The translations under genes and the position numbers were made by a program. Positions 46,832 to 55,684 of a stretch of DNA of 64,000 bases are shown in pieces (position 1 is the stretch's first letter; every line of letters starts with the position of its first letter). The DNA comes from Bacteroidota bacterium (GTDB lineage Bacteria; Bacteroidota; Bacteroidia; AKYH767-A; 2013-40CM-41-45), in NCBI GenBank assembly GCA_016713765.1, contig JADJON010000003.1:434001-498000 (forward strand). Direction: 5' to 3'. The notes under the pieces are model-generated. The model searched no databases, was not told the DNA's origin, and worked only from the letters and a program-made list of their open reading frames with translations.

Positions 46832-47527
46832 ATGGAGCATGTAACCGGGTCGATCAAAGAATGGGCGGAAGCCGACCGTCCGCGGGAAAAGCTGATGCAA
46901 AAAGGCCGGCAGTCGCTCAGCGATGCGGAACTGTTGGCCATTCTGATCGGCTCGGGTACCCGACACGAATCGGCGCTCGAGATCGCGCGCCGCATCCTCA
47001 CGAAAGTCGACAACAACCTCCACGCGCTGGGTCTGATGCCGCTGAACGAGCTGCGTTCATTCCGGGGTATCGGGAACGCCCGGGCGATCATCATCCAGGC
47101 TGCGTTGGAACTTGGACTCCGACGCACGCGCGACGAAACCCGTCCGCCGCAGGATAAGATCCGCGGCGCTGCCGATGTCGCGGCCCAATTCCGGCCGCTT
47201 CTCTGCGACCTGATGCACGAAGAATTCTGGGTGCTGCTGCTGAACAGAGCCAATACCATCATCGGTAAGGAGCAAATCAGCAAGGGCGGGCTGACGGGTA
47301 CCGTAGCCGATCCGCGGCTGATCTTCCGCTCCGCCATCGATCGTCGGGCTGCGGCCATCGTGGTCTGCCACAACCATCCGAGCGGGAACCTGAGTCCGAG
47401 CGAGCAGGACATCCGGCTGACGAAAAACCTGGTGGAAGCCGGGAAGGTTTTGGAGATACCGGTCCTGGATCATATCATCATTACACAGCATGGTTTTTAT
47501 AGCTTTGCGGATGAGGGCCGGATCTGA
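46832..47527 (+). CDS. radC: RadC/JAB-domain DNA repair family protein
   Basis: 231-residue protein. A helix-hairpin-helix part (SDAELLAILIGSG, LRSFRGIGNARAIIIQAALE) is followed by a JAMM/MPN domain with the metal motif HNHPSGNLSPSEQD near residue 195. The RadC family is of uncertain biochemical role despite its name. ATG 46832 gives the usual MEHVTGSIKEWAEADRPREK start; upstream in-frame codons overlap the rpsT terminator. Confidence 0.92.
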   Translation: MEHVTGSIKEWAEADRPREKLMQKGRQSLSDAELLAILIGSGTRHESALEIARRILTKVDNNLHALGLMPLNELRSFRGIGNARAIIIQAALELGLRRTRDETRPPQDKIRGAADVAAQFRPLLCDLMHEEFWVLLLNRANTIIGKEQISKGGLTGTVADPRLIFRSAIDRRAAAIVVCHNHPSGNLSPSEQDIRLTKNLVEAGKVLEIPVLDHIIITQHGFYSFADEGRI

Positions 47528-47556
47528 GCAGGAAGACTCCCCGGCCCACCCGTTTC

Positions 47557-48861
47557 ATGTTGCTGGTATTCGTCCGCTCGATCACTCCCCGACTCCGGTA
47601 CACCTTCGATTTCATTTTCCGGGACATTCTCGGAATGGAGTATTCCTTCACACAGGACGCGGATCAATTCTCCTTTCATACGGGGCCGCGCATGAGTTAT
47701 ACGGACCGGCCGGTGGGCGACGAACCCTTCTTCTTCGCGACATCGTTGCTGTTCGAAAAGGGTGTCCATCAGCAGGAGATCTCGGTCTTCGACTGGGAGA
47801 GCGGTAAAGTATTCTTCGCGACCCACCCGAAATTCCTGTTGCCATTCGATCCGTTCGCGGCGACTTTTTATCTGGTCAGCCGGTACGAAGAATACCTGCC
47901 ACACAAGCGCGACCAGCACGACCGGTTCGACGCGCGAGAAAGTCTGGCCTATCAGAAAGGTTTCCTGCACCTGCCGGTAGTCGATCAATGGGCCTACCGT
48001 ATCCGCGACCTGTTGTTGCATCACTTCCCGGGTTTGACGTTTCAACGCAGAAGCTATCAGTACATTTCTACGGTGGACATCGATAACGCCTGGGCGTATC
48101 GGGAGAAAGGATTCGTGCGAACGGTCGGAGCGCTCGGCAAAGCCTTGTTCCGATTCGACTTCTCTTCCATGGTTGATCGTTGCGCGGTCTTGTTGGGCAG
48201 CCGGAAAGATCCGTACGATACGTACGAGTTGCTCAACATCCTCCAGCAGCGCTACCGCTACCCGTCGATCTATTTCGTCCTGTTGGGTGATTATGGCGAA
48301 TACGATCGAAACGTATCGCCGTATCGTCGTGCTTTCCAGTCTTTGATCAAGTCGTTAGCCGACTACAACCGTTGCGGTATCCACCCCTCGTATCGTTCGG
48401 GTGGGGATGCGGAACGTGTTCGGCTGGAGAAAGGACGGCTGCGGAAGATGATTCGACGCGACGTAACCGACAGCCGGCAACATTTTCTCCGGATACGCTT
48501 TCCGGATACCTACCGCAATCTGATCGACTGCGATATCACCGACGATTACAGTATGGGGTATGCCAATGAAACCGGTTTCCGTGCCGGGACGTGCACGCCT
48601 TTCTACTTTTACGACCTGGAACAGGAACACCCGACGCATCTGCGCATCCATCCCTTCGCGGTGATGGATGCGACCCTGCGCTTCTACCAACGCGTTCGTC
48701 CGGAGGAAGCAATGGGGACGGTCGGGCCCTTGATCAAAGCCGTGAAGGCGGTCGATGGCAACTTCGTTTCCCTCTGGCACAACGAATCACTCAGCGAACG
48801 CGAGCCCTGGGTCGGTTGGCGAACTGTTTACGAAGAACTGGTAAAATCGGCGAGCGCCTGA
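47557..48861 (+). CDS. Polysaccharide deacetylase-like protein (DUF7033 type)
   Basis: 434-residue protein. The N-terminal ~130 residues (TPRLRYTFDFIFRDILGMEY, FDPFAATFYLVSRYEEYL) match the DUF7033 region that precedes deacetylase domains in Bacteroidota. The catalytic part begins with STVDIDNAWAYREKG (metal-binding Asp-Asp), then CGIHPSYRSGG (His motif) and NLIDCDITDDYSMGYANETG with PFYFYDLE. The enzyme would remove acetyl groups from a cell-surface glycan. It overlaps nothing but is one base upstream of the next gene, so the two are co-translated. Confidence 0.8.
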   Translation: MLLVFVRSITPRLRYTFDFIFRDILGMEYSFTQDADQFSFHTGPRMSYTDRPVGDEPFFFATSLLFEKGVHQQEISVFDWESGKVFFATHPKFLLPFDPFAATFYLVSRYEEYLPHKRDQHDRFDARESLAYQKGFLHLPVVDQWAYRIRDLLLHHFPGLTFQRRSYQYISTVDIDNAWAYREKGFVRTVGALGKALFRFDFSSMVDRCAVLLGSRKDPYDTYELLNILQQRYRYPSIYFVLLGDYGEYDRNVSPYRRAFQSLIKSLADYNRCGIHPSYRSGGDAERVRLEKGRLRKMIRRDVTDSRQHFLRIRFPDTYRNLIDCDITDDYSMGYANETGFRAGTCTPFYFYDLEQEHPTHLRIHPFAVMDATLRFYQRVRPEEAMGTVGPLIKAVKAVDGNFVSLWHNESLSEREPWVGWRTVYEELVKSASA

Positions 48862-48862
48862 T

Positions 48863-49777
48863 ATGATCCGCTTCCTGCGTCACGAGGAAATCGACCGGCA
48901 TCGTTGGGATGAGGTCATTACCCATTCTCCGGAAGGAACCATCTATGCAGAAAGCTGGTTCCTGGACGCGGTTTGTCCGGGCTGGCACGCCTTGGTCGAA
49001 GATGACTACAAAGCCGTCTTCCCGCTGACCTGGCGAAAGAAATACGGACTGCACTATCTCTTCCAGCCACCGTTCTGTCAGCAATTGGGACTCTTCAGCA
49101 AACAAGAATCGCCGCTGATTGACGCGGCACCCTTTCTCGAGGCCATACCGAAACACTACCGTTTGGTGGAGTTGCAGTTGAACAGCGGGAATCGTTGCAC
49201 GCATCCGGCGTTTACGGTAACGGAGCGACCCAACCTGGAGTTGAGGTTGCAGCGCGACTACGCGGCACTGGCGAAAGGCTATTCGGACAATACCAGCCGC
49301 AACTTGCGTAAGGCGCAGCAGTCGGGGCTGGTCGTTGAAACGGCGGATTCGATCGAGCCGGTCATCCGATTGTTCCGGGACAACCGGGGAAGCACACTGG
49401 AGCGTTTTGACGAACAGCAGTACGAGCGACTGCGCAGCTTAGCCGGCAGTGCACTGGAAAAAGGCAGGGGAATCATCCGCCTTGTCCGGGATCCAAGTGG
49501 ACAGTTGCATGCCGGCGCCTTCTTCTTACAAAGCAAAGACCGGCTGATCTTTCTCTTTTCCGGCACCAGTGCGGAAGCGCGGAAATCGGGTGCGATGAGC
49601 GCGCTGATCGATCGTGTCATTCACGCGCATGCCGGAACGAACATGCGCCTGGATTTCGAAGGCTCGGTCGATCCCAATCTTGCACGATTCTACCGAAGCT
49701 TCGGTTCGGAGGAAGTCGTATATTTACAAATCCGAAGGAATCGGCTTCCGTTCCCCTTCCGGCTATTCAAATCCTGA
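48863..49777 (+). CDS. GNAT/FemAB-like acyltransferase
   Basis: 304-residue protein with a double acyltransferase fold: N-terminal part EIDRHRWDEVITHSPEGTIY, C-terminal part with LRKAQQSGLVVETADSIEPV and AGAFFLQSKDRLIFLFSGTS and RLDFEGSVDPNLARFYRSFG. The pattern resembles BioF2/FemAB-type N-acyltransferases that modify glycans or peptides. Neighbouring a polysaccharide deacetylase suggests a shared surface-glycan role, as inference. Confidence 0.7.
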   Translation: MIRFLRHEEIDRHRWDEVITHSPEGTIYAESWFLDAVCPGWHALVEDDYKAVFPLTWRKKYGLHYLFQPPFCQQLGLFSKQESPLIDAAPFLEAIPKHYRLVELQLNSGNRCTHPAFTVTERPNLELRLQRDYAALAKGYSDNTSRNLRKAQQSGLVVETADSIEPVIRLFRDNRGSTLERFDEQQYERLRSLAGSALEKGRGIIRLVRDPSGQLHAGAFFLQSKDRLIFLFSGTSAEARKSGAMSALIDRVIHAHAGTNMRLDFEGSVDPNLARFYRSFGSEEVVYLQIRRNRLPFPFRLFKS

Positions 49778-49785
49778 CCCGACGT

Positions 49786-50433
49786 ATGGTCCACAACCTC
49801 AGCCAATCGAACTCCCTCATCAATGAATTCGTATCGGAATTGCGCGATACCGCGATCCAGGGAGACCGGATGCGCTTTCGCCGTAATCTGGAACGTATCG
49901 GGGAGATCTTTGCTTATGAGATCAGCAAGACGCTGCCGTATGTCAGTCGTGACGTGACGACACCGCTGGGTATCGCCAACATGCAGGTGTTACGGGAACA
50001 ACCGGTTGTCGGTACAATCCTGCGCGCCGGCCTTCCGCTGCATCAAGGTGTACTGAACTACTTCGATCGCGCCGACAACGCGTTCATCAGCGCTTATCGC
50101 AAGCACCACAAGGATGGCACTTTTGACATCAAGTTGGAATACGTCTCCTGCCCTTCGCTTGAAAACCGTGTGCTGATCCTGGCCGACCCGATGCTGGCTA
50201 CCGGTTCGTCGATCGTCATGACTGCCAAGGCGATCCGGGAGCGTGGCAACCCGTCGCATACGCATATAGTCGCCGCTGTTGCCAGTACGTACGGCGTGGA
50301 ATTCGTCAAGAGTCATTTGCCTGAAAACGTCACGATCTGGTGCGCCGCGATCGATGACGAGTTGACCGCGCAGTCCTACATCGTTCCCGGTCTCGGCGAT
50401 GCGGGCGATCTTGCTTACGGCACGAAACTTTGA
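49786..50433 (+). CDS. upp: Uracil phosphoribosyltransferase
   Basis: 215-residue salvage enzyme converting uracil and PRPP to UMP. The PRPP-binding region ILADPMLATGSSIVMTAKAI and upstream VVGTILRAGLPLHQGVLNYF are typical of Upp. It lies 8 bases after the acyltransferase gene. Confidence 0.93.
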   Translation: MVHNLSQSNSLINEFVSELRDTAIQGDRMRFRRNLERIGEIFAYEISKTLPYVSRDVTTPLGIANMQVLREQPVVGTILRAGLPLHQGVLNYFDRADNAFISAYRKHHKDGTFDIKLEYVSCPSLENRVLILADPMLATGSSIVMTAKAIRERGNPSHTHIVAAVASTYGVEFVKSHLPENVTIWCAAIDDELTAQSYIVPGLGDAGDLAYGTKL

Positions 50434-50483
50434 TCCCGGCCGGGGGTTGATATCTATAGTAAGCACTGACTGCTGCCCCACCG

Positions 50484-51071
50484 GTGGAGGAACTCCTGAA
50501 AATATTGTCCCTGATCCTGATCAGCAGCGTCAAGTTCGCGATCGGACCTCCCCTTGTATATCTCACCGAGGAGTATGATTTCACCTGGCTGGAGACCAAC
50601 CTGTACGCGATACTCGGCGGCATGATCGGTGTGGTGTTCTTCATGAACTTCAGCGACTGGCTGATCATGGGTTGGAACAAGCTACGCGACTATTTCCGAA
50701 AAAAGCCCGAGCCGGTCAAAGACCAGGTCTTCACCGATCCAATCGCCGATACCGACGAACCGATCCACATCCATTATTCCTATGTCGAGCATGGGTCCGT
50801 CGTTGTTCCTGAAGCCAGGAAGCGCAGGGTCTTTACGCCCCGCACGCGCAGGATCGTGCGGATCTGGCGACGCTACGGATTAACCGGCCTCGCGGCACTC
50901 ACACCGATCCTGTTCTCCATTCCCCTGGGTATTTTCTTCATGGTGCGTTTTGAGAAAAACAAACGGAAGATCCTGCTCTATATGTTCGTCAGCATCCTGA
51001 GCTGGTCGCTGATCCTGACCACCTTTTTCGAACTCACCCACAAACGAACGTTACACGAGATCATCCGATGA
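50484..51071 (+). CDS. Hypothetical membrane protein
   Basis: 195-residue protein with a GTG start and hydrophobic segments at about residues 7-28, 40-60, 132-150 and 160-180. A charged loop (FRKKPEPVKDQVF ... RKRRVFTPRTRRIVRIWRRY) lies between the second and third. No known family is recognised. It overlaps the next gene by 4 bases (ATGA), suggesting translational coupling. Confidence 0.7.
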   Translation: MEELLKILSLILISSVKFAIGPPLVYLTEEYDFTWLETNLYAILGGMIGVVFFMNFSDWLIMGWNKLRDYFRKKPEPVKDQVFTDPIADTDEPIHIHYSYVEHGSVVVPEARKRRVFTPRTRRIVRIWRRYGLTGLAALTPILFSIPLGIFFMVRFEKNKRKILLYMFVSILSWSLILTTFFELTHKRTLHEIIR

Positions 51072-51763
51072 GCAAGTACCGGCATATCTTTTTCGATCTG
51101 GACAATACCCTGTGGGACTTCGAGCGCAATTCCCTGGAAACGCTGACCGAGTTGTTCGACAAGTACCGGCTGACCGAGCTGGGCGTCTCTTCGTTTGAGG
51201 CTTTTGTCACCGCCTACCATCACCGGAACGAGATCCTCTGGGATGAATACCGGAAAGGGCTGATCGACAAAGCCACCCTGCGCGATCAGCGCTTCGCTTT
51301 CACCTTCTGGGACATGGGACTGGAGCCCGGTCTGGCGCCACCGATGCTGGCACACGACTACGTGACCATCGGGCCGCGGAAGAACCGCTTGTTTCCGCAC
51401 GCGCACGAGACGCTGCGCTATCTGAAAGAGAAGTATACGCTGCACATCATCACCAACGGATTCGAAGAAGCGCAGCACATCAAGATCGAAGCGGCCGAGC
51501 TAAAGCCGTACTTCGAAGCGATCATCATCAGTGAGCATACAGGCTTTCGGAAGCCGGACGCGGGAATTTTCCGCTACGCCGAGCAACAGGCCGGTTGTAA
51601 ACCGGAAGAATGCCTGATGATCGGCGACGGGCTCGAAGTGGACGTCATCGGCGCGCAGGATGCCGGGTGGGACGCGGTCTATTTCAACCCCGGACAAAAG
51701 CCGCACACGGCGAAGCCGACGTACGAGATCGGGTCGTTGGATGAGTTGAGGTTGATGCTGTGA
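51068..51763 (+). CDS. HAD-superfamily phosphatase, YjjG-like (nucleotidase)
   Basis: 231-residue HAD hydrolase. Motif I is FFDLDNTLWDFERN, motif II IITNGF, and the C-terminal motifs are GFRKPDAGIFRYAEQ and MIGDGLEVDVIGAQDAGW. YjjG proteins dephosphorylate noncanonical pyrimidine nucleotides. Its proximity to upp fits pyrimidine metabolism. The stop is followed at once by a long repeat tract. Confidence 0.9.
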   Translation: MSKYRHIFFDLDNTLWDFERNSLETLTELFDKYRLTELGVSSFEAFVTAYHHRNEILWDEYRKGLIDKATLRDQRFAFTFWDMGLEPGLAPPMLAHDYVTIGPRKNRLFPHAHETLRYLKEKYTLHIITNGFEEAQHIKIEAAELKPYFEAIIISEHTGFRKPDAGIFRYAEQQAGCKPEECLMIGDGLEVDVIGAQDAGWDAVYFNPGQKPHTAKPTYEIGSLDELRLML

Positions 51764-51770
51764 AGGAGAT

Positions 51771-52100
51771 GCGAGGGACGTGGGGCGAGGGACGAGAAAC
51801 AATCACTGCTCACTCACCTTGTTTCTCAAACTCACACTACTTGAGGGGGGACGAGGGACGTGGGGCGAGGGACGAAGAACAATTACTGCTCACTCACCCT
51901 GTTTCTCAAACTCACACTATTTAAGGAGGGGCGAGGGACGTGGGGCGAGGGACGAAGAACAATCACTGCTCACTCACCCTGTTTCTCAAACTCACACTAC
52001 TGAAGGAGGGACGGGGGACGAGGGACAAGGGACGAGGGACGAAGAACAATCACTGCTCACTCACCCTGTTTCTCAAACTCACACTACTTTAGGAGTGACG
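51771..52100. repeat. 80-bp tandem repeat, four units, with internal 7-bp periodicity
   Basis: Units begin at 51771, 51851, 51931 and 52011. Each has a purine-rich head (GAGGGAC, GTGGGGC, GAGGGAC, GAAGAAC heptads) and a conserved tail (CACTGCTCACTCACC and TTTCTCAAACTCACACTA). The fourth unit has extra heptads and is longer. The 545-base gene-free stretch from yjjG to the Cys-rich gene is mostly this and the next repeat block. Confidence 0.93.
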
Positions 52101-52173
52101 AGGAGCGAGACCGTGACCGAGGTAAAAAGATGCGGGGTGCGAGAGACAGGGAACATGGAACTAAAAAGTACTG

Positions 52174-52222
52174 TTCACTGTTCACTGTTTACTGTTTACT
52201 ATTCGCTGTTGGCTATTCGCTA
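52174..52222. repeat. Seven tandem heptamers (TTCACTG/TTTACTG/TTCGCTA), inverted relative to 40253-40357
   Basis: Units TTCACTG, TTCACTG, TTTACTG, TTTACTA, TTCGCTG, TTGGCTA and TTCGCTA. On the opposite strand they read as the AGTGAAC/AGCGAAT heptamers of the array upstream of paaY. Confidence 0.88.
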
Positions 52223-52256
52223 CAGTGACTTATCCCTCTGTCCCGTACAGGGCAAA

Positions 52257-52286
52257 TAAAAAACCGCCCCTTTGCAGAGGCGGTTT
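52257..52286 (-). terminator. Terminator of the Cys-rich protein gene
   Basis: An 8-bp stem (AAACCGCC/GGCGGTTT) with a T-run on the minus strand (A-run at 52255-52263 on plus). Confidence 0.7.
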
Positions 52287-52309
52287 CACTTTTGGCAAAA
52301 GCGATTGAT

Positions 52310-52627
52310 TTACTTGTTCGGTTGCGTAGCCGGGGCGTCTTTCTCGACAGCCGCTTCGGTGTGCTTGTCGGAGCAGGAATGCGCCTTCTCGGCTTTGGCT
52401 TTGTCGCAGGCCGCCTTTTCTTCCGGTGTGCAGGAGGCTGCGGCTTTCTTGCTGCAAGAGGACATGGATGCGCTCTTCGAGCAGCAGGAGTGCTTCGCGC
52501 CACTTTCCGATGCCTTGGTCACAGTTTCCGTCTTGGCAGCTTTCTCGGCTGCAGCTTTCGGTTCTTCAGCCTTGGTCACGAATGCGAAGAAGCAGACCAG
52601 GGACATCAGGGAGAGGATCTTTTTCAT
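52310..52627 (-). CDS. Small exported cysteine-rich protein
   Basis: 105 residues: a signal peptide (MKKILSLMSLVCFFAFVTKA), an Ala/Lys/Glu-rich stretch, then a Cys-rich segment with HSCCSKSASMSSCSKKAAAS, CTPEEKAACDK and HSCSDK, and a charged tail. No family recognised. The seven Cys after the signal peptide suggest metal binding or disulfides in the periplasm. The tail of HppA in this window is also Cys-rich, but the spacing motifs differ, so common origin is not shown. Confidence 0.75.
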   Translation of the reverse strand: MKKILSLMSLVCFFAFVTKAEEPKAAAEKAAKTETVTKASESGAKHSCCSKSASMSSCSKKAAASCTPEEKAACDKAKAEKAHSCSDKHTEAAVEKDAPATQPNK

Positions 52628-52795
52628 TGTTTGTGCTTGTTGTTAGACAAATATAACGGTTAGACCGGCCAAATGGTGTGCAATCTTTGAGAAAATATCC
52701 CCAAAGGCCAGAAAACGCCCCGAAAAGGCCGTTTTTTAACACTGATTAACGCCCCTGGGGCCCGCCGTACCCCCTTTTCGTACTTTCACCCCCGG

Positions 52796-54028
52796 ATGGA
52801 AGTCTCCGAAAATGTTAAAGTCGCCCTTCAGAGCGTCCGCAGTCAGCTGTTACGGACAGTATTGACGGCCCTGATCATCGCGATCGGCATCATGGCGCTG
52901 GTCGGGATCCTGACCGCGATCGAGGCGATCAAAGGATCGATAAACTCGAACTTTTCGAACATGGGCGCCAATTCGTTCACCATCCAGAACCGCGGGATGC
53001 ACATCCGCATCGGCAACGCGGGCAAACGACCGAAGCGTTTTCGGGCCATCACGTATCGTGAAGCCACGCGTTTCGTGCACGAGGCGGATTTTCCGGCGAC
53101 CGTTTCCATATCGGCGATGGCATCGGGTGCTTCGACCGTGAAATTCGGTGACAAGAAAACGAACCCCAACATCCTGGTGATGGGCGGGAACGAAAACTAT
53201 CTGCAGACCAGCGGCTACACCATCGCATCCGGGCGGAATTTCTCTCCGCAGGAAGTGCAATACGGCGCGAACGTCGCGATCATCGGGAATGACCTGGTGG
53301 AAAAGATCTTTCCGAATTCCGACCCGCTCGACAAGGTGATCTCGGTAGGCAACTACAAGTACCGCATCATCGGGGTGCTGAAAGAAAAGGGAACCGCGAT
53401 GGGATTTGGCGGCGACAAGGTCTGCATCCTGCCCGTCTCGAATGTGAAAGCCAACTTCGCCCGGCCGAACATGTCGTTCTCGATCAACGTCAGCGTGAAC
53501 GACATCGCCCACCTCGAGATGGCGGTGAGCGAATCGACGGGACTCTTCCGGACCATCCGCGGCGTTGGCATCAAAGAGGAGGACAACTTCGAGATCACGA
53601 AGAGCGACAGCATCGCCAACCTCCTGCTCTCGCAGATCAGCTCGGTCACTGTTGCCGCCACGATCATCGGTTTCATCACCTTGCTCGGCGCGGCCATCGG
53701 GCTGATGAACATCATGCTCGTTTCGGTGACGGAGCGCACGCGGGAAATCGGGATCCGGAAAGCCCTGGGCGCGACGCCGAAGCTGATCCGCCGTCAGTTC
53801 CTGACCGAAGCGGTGATCATCTGCCAGATGGGCGGCATCCTCGGGATCGTGCTGGGCCTGCTGGTCGGGAACGGCATGTCGCTCCTGCTGGAGTCGGGCT
53901 TTATCATTCCCTGGAAATGGATCCTCTCCGGCCTCGTCCTCTGCTTTGGCGTTGGCGTGGTGTCCGGCTACTACCCCGCCTCCAAAGCCGCCCGGTTGGA
54001 TCCGATTGAGGCGTTGCGGTATGAGTGA
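52796..54028 (+). CDS. MacB/FtsX-family ABC transporter permease
   Basis: 410-residue inner-membrane protein. A first transmembrane helix near residues 20-42 ([20 protein letters not shown]) is followed by the periplasmic MacB_PCD domain (about 45-270) and three more helices forming the FtsX domain ([59 protein letters not shown]), ending [17 protein letters not shown]. The ATPase partner is not adjacent here. TACTTTCA at 52781-52788 sits 7 bases before the ATG. The last ~57 codons and 3' flank are duplicated at 61475-61739. Confidence 0.9.
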   Translation: MEVSENVKVALQSVRSQLLRTVLTALIIAIGIMALVGILTAIEAIKGSINSNFSNMGANSFTIQNRGMHIRIGNAGKRPKRFRAITYREATRFVHEADFPATVSISAMASGASTVKFGDKKTNPNILVMGGNENYLQTSGYTIASGRNFSPQEVQYGANVAIIGNDLVEKIFPNSDPLDKVISVGNYKYRIIGVLKEKGTAMGFGGDKVCILPVSNVKANFARPNMSFSINVSVNDIAHLEMAVSESTGLFRTIRGVGIKEEDNFEITKSDSIANLLLSQISSVTVAATIIGFITLLGAAIGLMNIMLVSVTERTREIGIRKALGATPKLIRRQFLTEAVIICQMGGILGIVLGLLVGNGMSLLLESGFIIPWKWILSGLVLCFGVGVVSGYYPASKAARLDPIEALRYE

Positions 54029-54120
54029 GTCGGCTGTATGATCGGCATGCAGCATTCAATATTTCAATTTCAAAAAACCGCACGACTCGATTTTCAGGGA
54101 GACATTGCGGTGCGCGGGAA
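53857..54120 (+). repeat. Direct repeat A (264 bp) bounding the surface-protein block
   Basis: This stretch, from the 3' end of the permease gene through its downstream flank, recurs at 61475-61739 with about 5 differences and one inserted A. The sequence between the copies is about 7.35 kb. Confidence 0.93.
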
Positions 54121-54171
54121 TTTCCCGGTTCGTGGAGTGTTTTCGGCTCCTGCGGACGCTAAATTACTCCA

Positions 54172-55677
54172 TCACTCCACTTTCACATAACGCTGATATC
54201 CGACCTCCGGAGAACCGATAAAATAAATTCCCGGACCCATATCTTCCAACCGGCAATTCATGGGATTTACAATAATTGAAAAATGCTTGATCACTCTCCC
54301 CGTCAAGTCTTTGACGTACAAATCCTGGGGTGTTTTATCCGAAAAGTTAATAACAACATGGTCATTACCGGGATTTGGATAGAGGGTAAACGACCGACCT
54401 CCCAATTCGTCAATCTTACTTTGCAACGTAGTGTAAGAGACCACCCAATAATCGCTTTGACCGTGATTTCCTGAGACCATGCCATTATTTGAAAAGGTCG
54501 TCCCCACCATTAGATTATCCCCGTGCTGATCCAGTCCCATCGCAAAAACGAGGTCCTCGCTGGCGCCTCCAAGACAATAGGAATTCAGAATGTTACCAAC
54601 TGAATCCACGTGTAAAAACCAGGCATCGATATATCCATGGTTACCCGATACATCCCCATCAAAGGACAAAGTGTTGGCCCCAATTAGTACTTCATCGTCT
54701 TGCAAGTGAAATATTGAAAAAGAATATGTATCGCCATTTGAACCACCATAGCATCTTGACCATTGTACCCCCCCCATCGAATCAAGACAGACTAACAGGA
54801 TATCATAGGAGCCATGATTACCAGTCCCATAACCGTCTATAGAACTTATTCTTCCAGACAATACAATACGGCCTGAACCAAGCTCCGTAATTGAATATGC
54901 TTCCTCCATATTGCTGCCGCCATAACTCCCCTGCCAAAGCACATTACCTATCGAATCACATCGCACAGCCCACAATTCAGAACCAATCAGACCAGCTAAT
55001 AACAGGTCTCCATTATTGGCCTCATAAATATTATTAAAATACTCATTACCAATTGTGCCAATACACTTAGACCAGATTACAGTTCCATTGGTATCCACCT
55101 TTACCAATAAACCGTCCTGACGGCCGTGTGAACTTGCCGCTTCATTATTAGCGGAATTCGTCATACCAGAGATCAATATCTTACCATCTCTTGTTTTTAT
55201 CATCTCCGGATAACGGTCATAATTACTCCCGCCCAATCGTCTACTCCACAATTCATTTCCCACAGAGTCAATCGCCATCACGAACAAATCGTCGTCACCA
55301 TAGCCAGACGAACCATTGGCAGGCCAATCCGGACTATTGGTGATCCCTGCAACGATAAATATATTCGGGCTAAACTCAATAATTCCGAGGGCACAATCCT
55401 CCACTGAGCCGCCATATAAATAACTACTTTGAATATTCAATGCACTATTTAACTTGAGAATCCAAATATCTACTCCTCCTGAAATACTTGCCGACACATC
55501 GCCATCCATTGATGTGGTGCAACCACACACCAGATACCCGCCACTTGAAGTTAAGCAATAATGCTCAGCATAATCAAGTCCACTTCCACCAAAACATTTT
55601 GATTGGTTTATCACAACTTGAGCAGAAATAGTATTTATACAAGCTATTAAACAGAATAATATATATATATATTTCAT
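54172..55677 (-). CDS. Exported beta-propeller-like T9SS protein
   Basis: 501-residue secreted protein with a signal peptide (residues 1-19, ending TISAQ). Multiple repeats of about 50 residues share features such as GGS, DxDLFVMxxDSxGNxxWSxxxGGS and DGDVSGNHG, typical of beta-propeller-like surface proteins. A type A T9SS sorting domain ends the chain (FTLYPNPGNDHVVINF, YVKDLTGRVIKHFS). A run of eight G in the coding strand (54768-54775, DSMGGVQW region) is a possible slippage site. It is AT-richer than the core genes. Confidence 0.85.
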   Translation of the reverse strand: MKYIYILFCLIACINTISAQVVINQSKCFGGSGLDYAEHYCLTSSGGYLVCGCTTSMDGDVSASISGGVDIWILKLNSALNIQSSYLYGGSVEDCALGIIEFSPNIFIVAGITNSPDWPANGSSGYGDDDLFVMAIDSVGNELWSRRLGGSNYDRYPEMIKTRDGKILISGMTNSANNEAASSHGRQDGLLVKVDTNGTVIWSKCIGTIGNEYFNNIYEANNGDLLLAGLIGSELWAVRCDSIGNVLWQGSYGGSNMEEAYSITELGSGRIVLSGRISSIDGYGTGNHGSYDILLVCLDSMGGVQWSRCYGGSNGDTYSFSIFHLQDDEVLIGANTLSFDGDVSGNHGYIDAWFLHVDSVGNILNSYCLGGASEDLVFAMGLDQHGDNLMVGTTFSNNGMVSGNHGQSDYWVVSYTTLQSKIDELGGRSFTLYPNPGNDHVVINFSDKTPQDLYVKDLTGRVIKHFSIIVNPMNCRLEDMGPGIYFIGSPEVGYQRYVKVE

Positions 55678-55684
55678 GTAATGT

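Noticed and set aside
51780..52259. Plus-strand open frame of 159 residues over the 80-bp repeats
   Set aside because: The protein is only a translation of the tandem repeat, with no start signals or known similarity.
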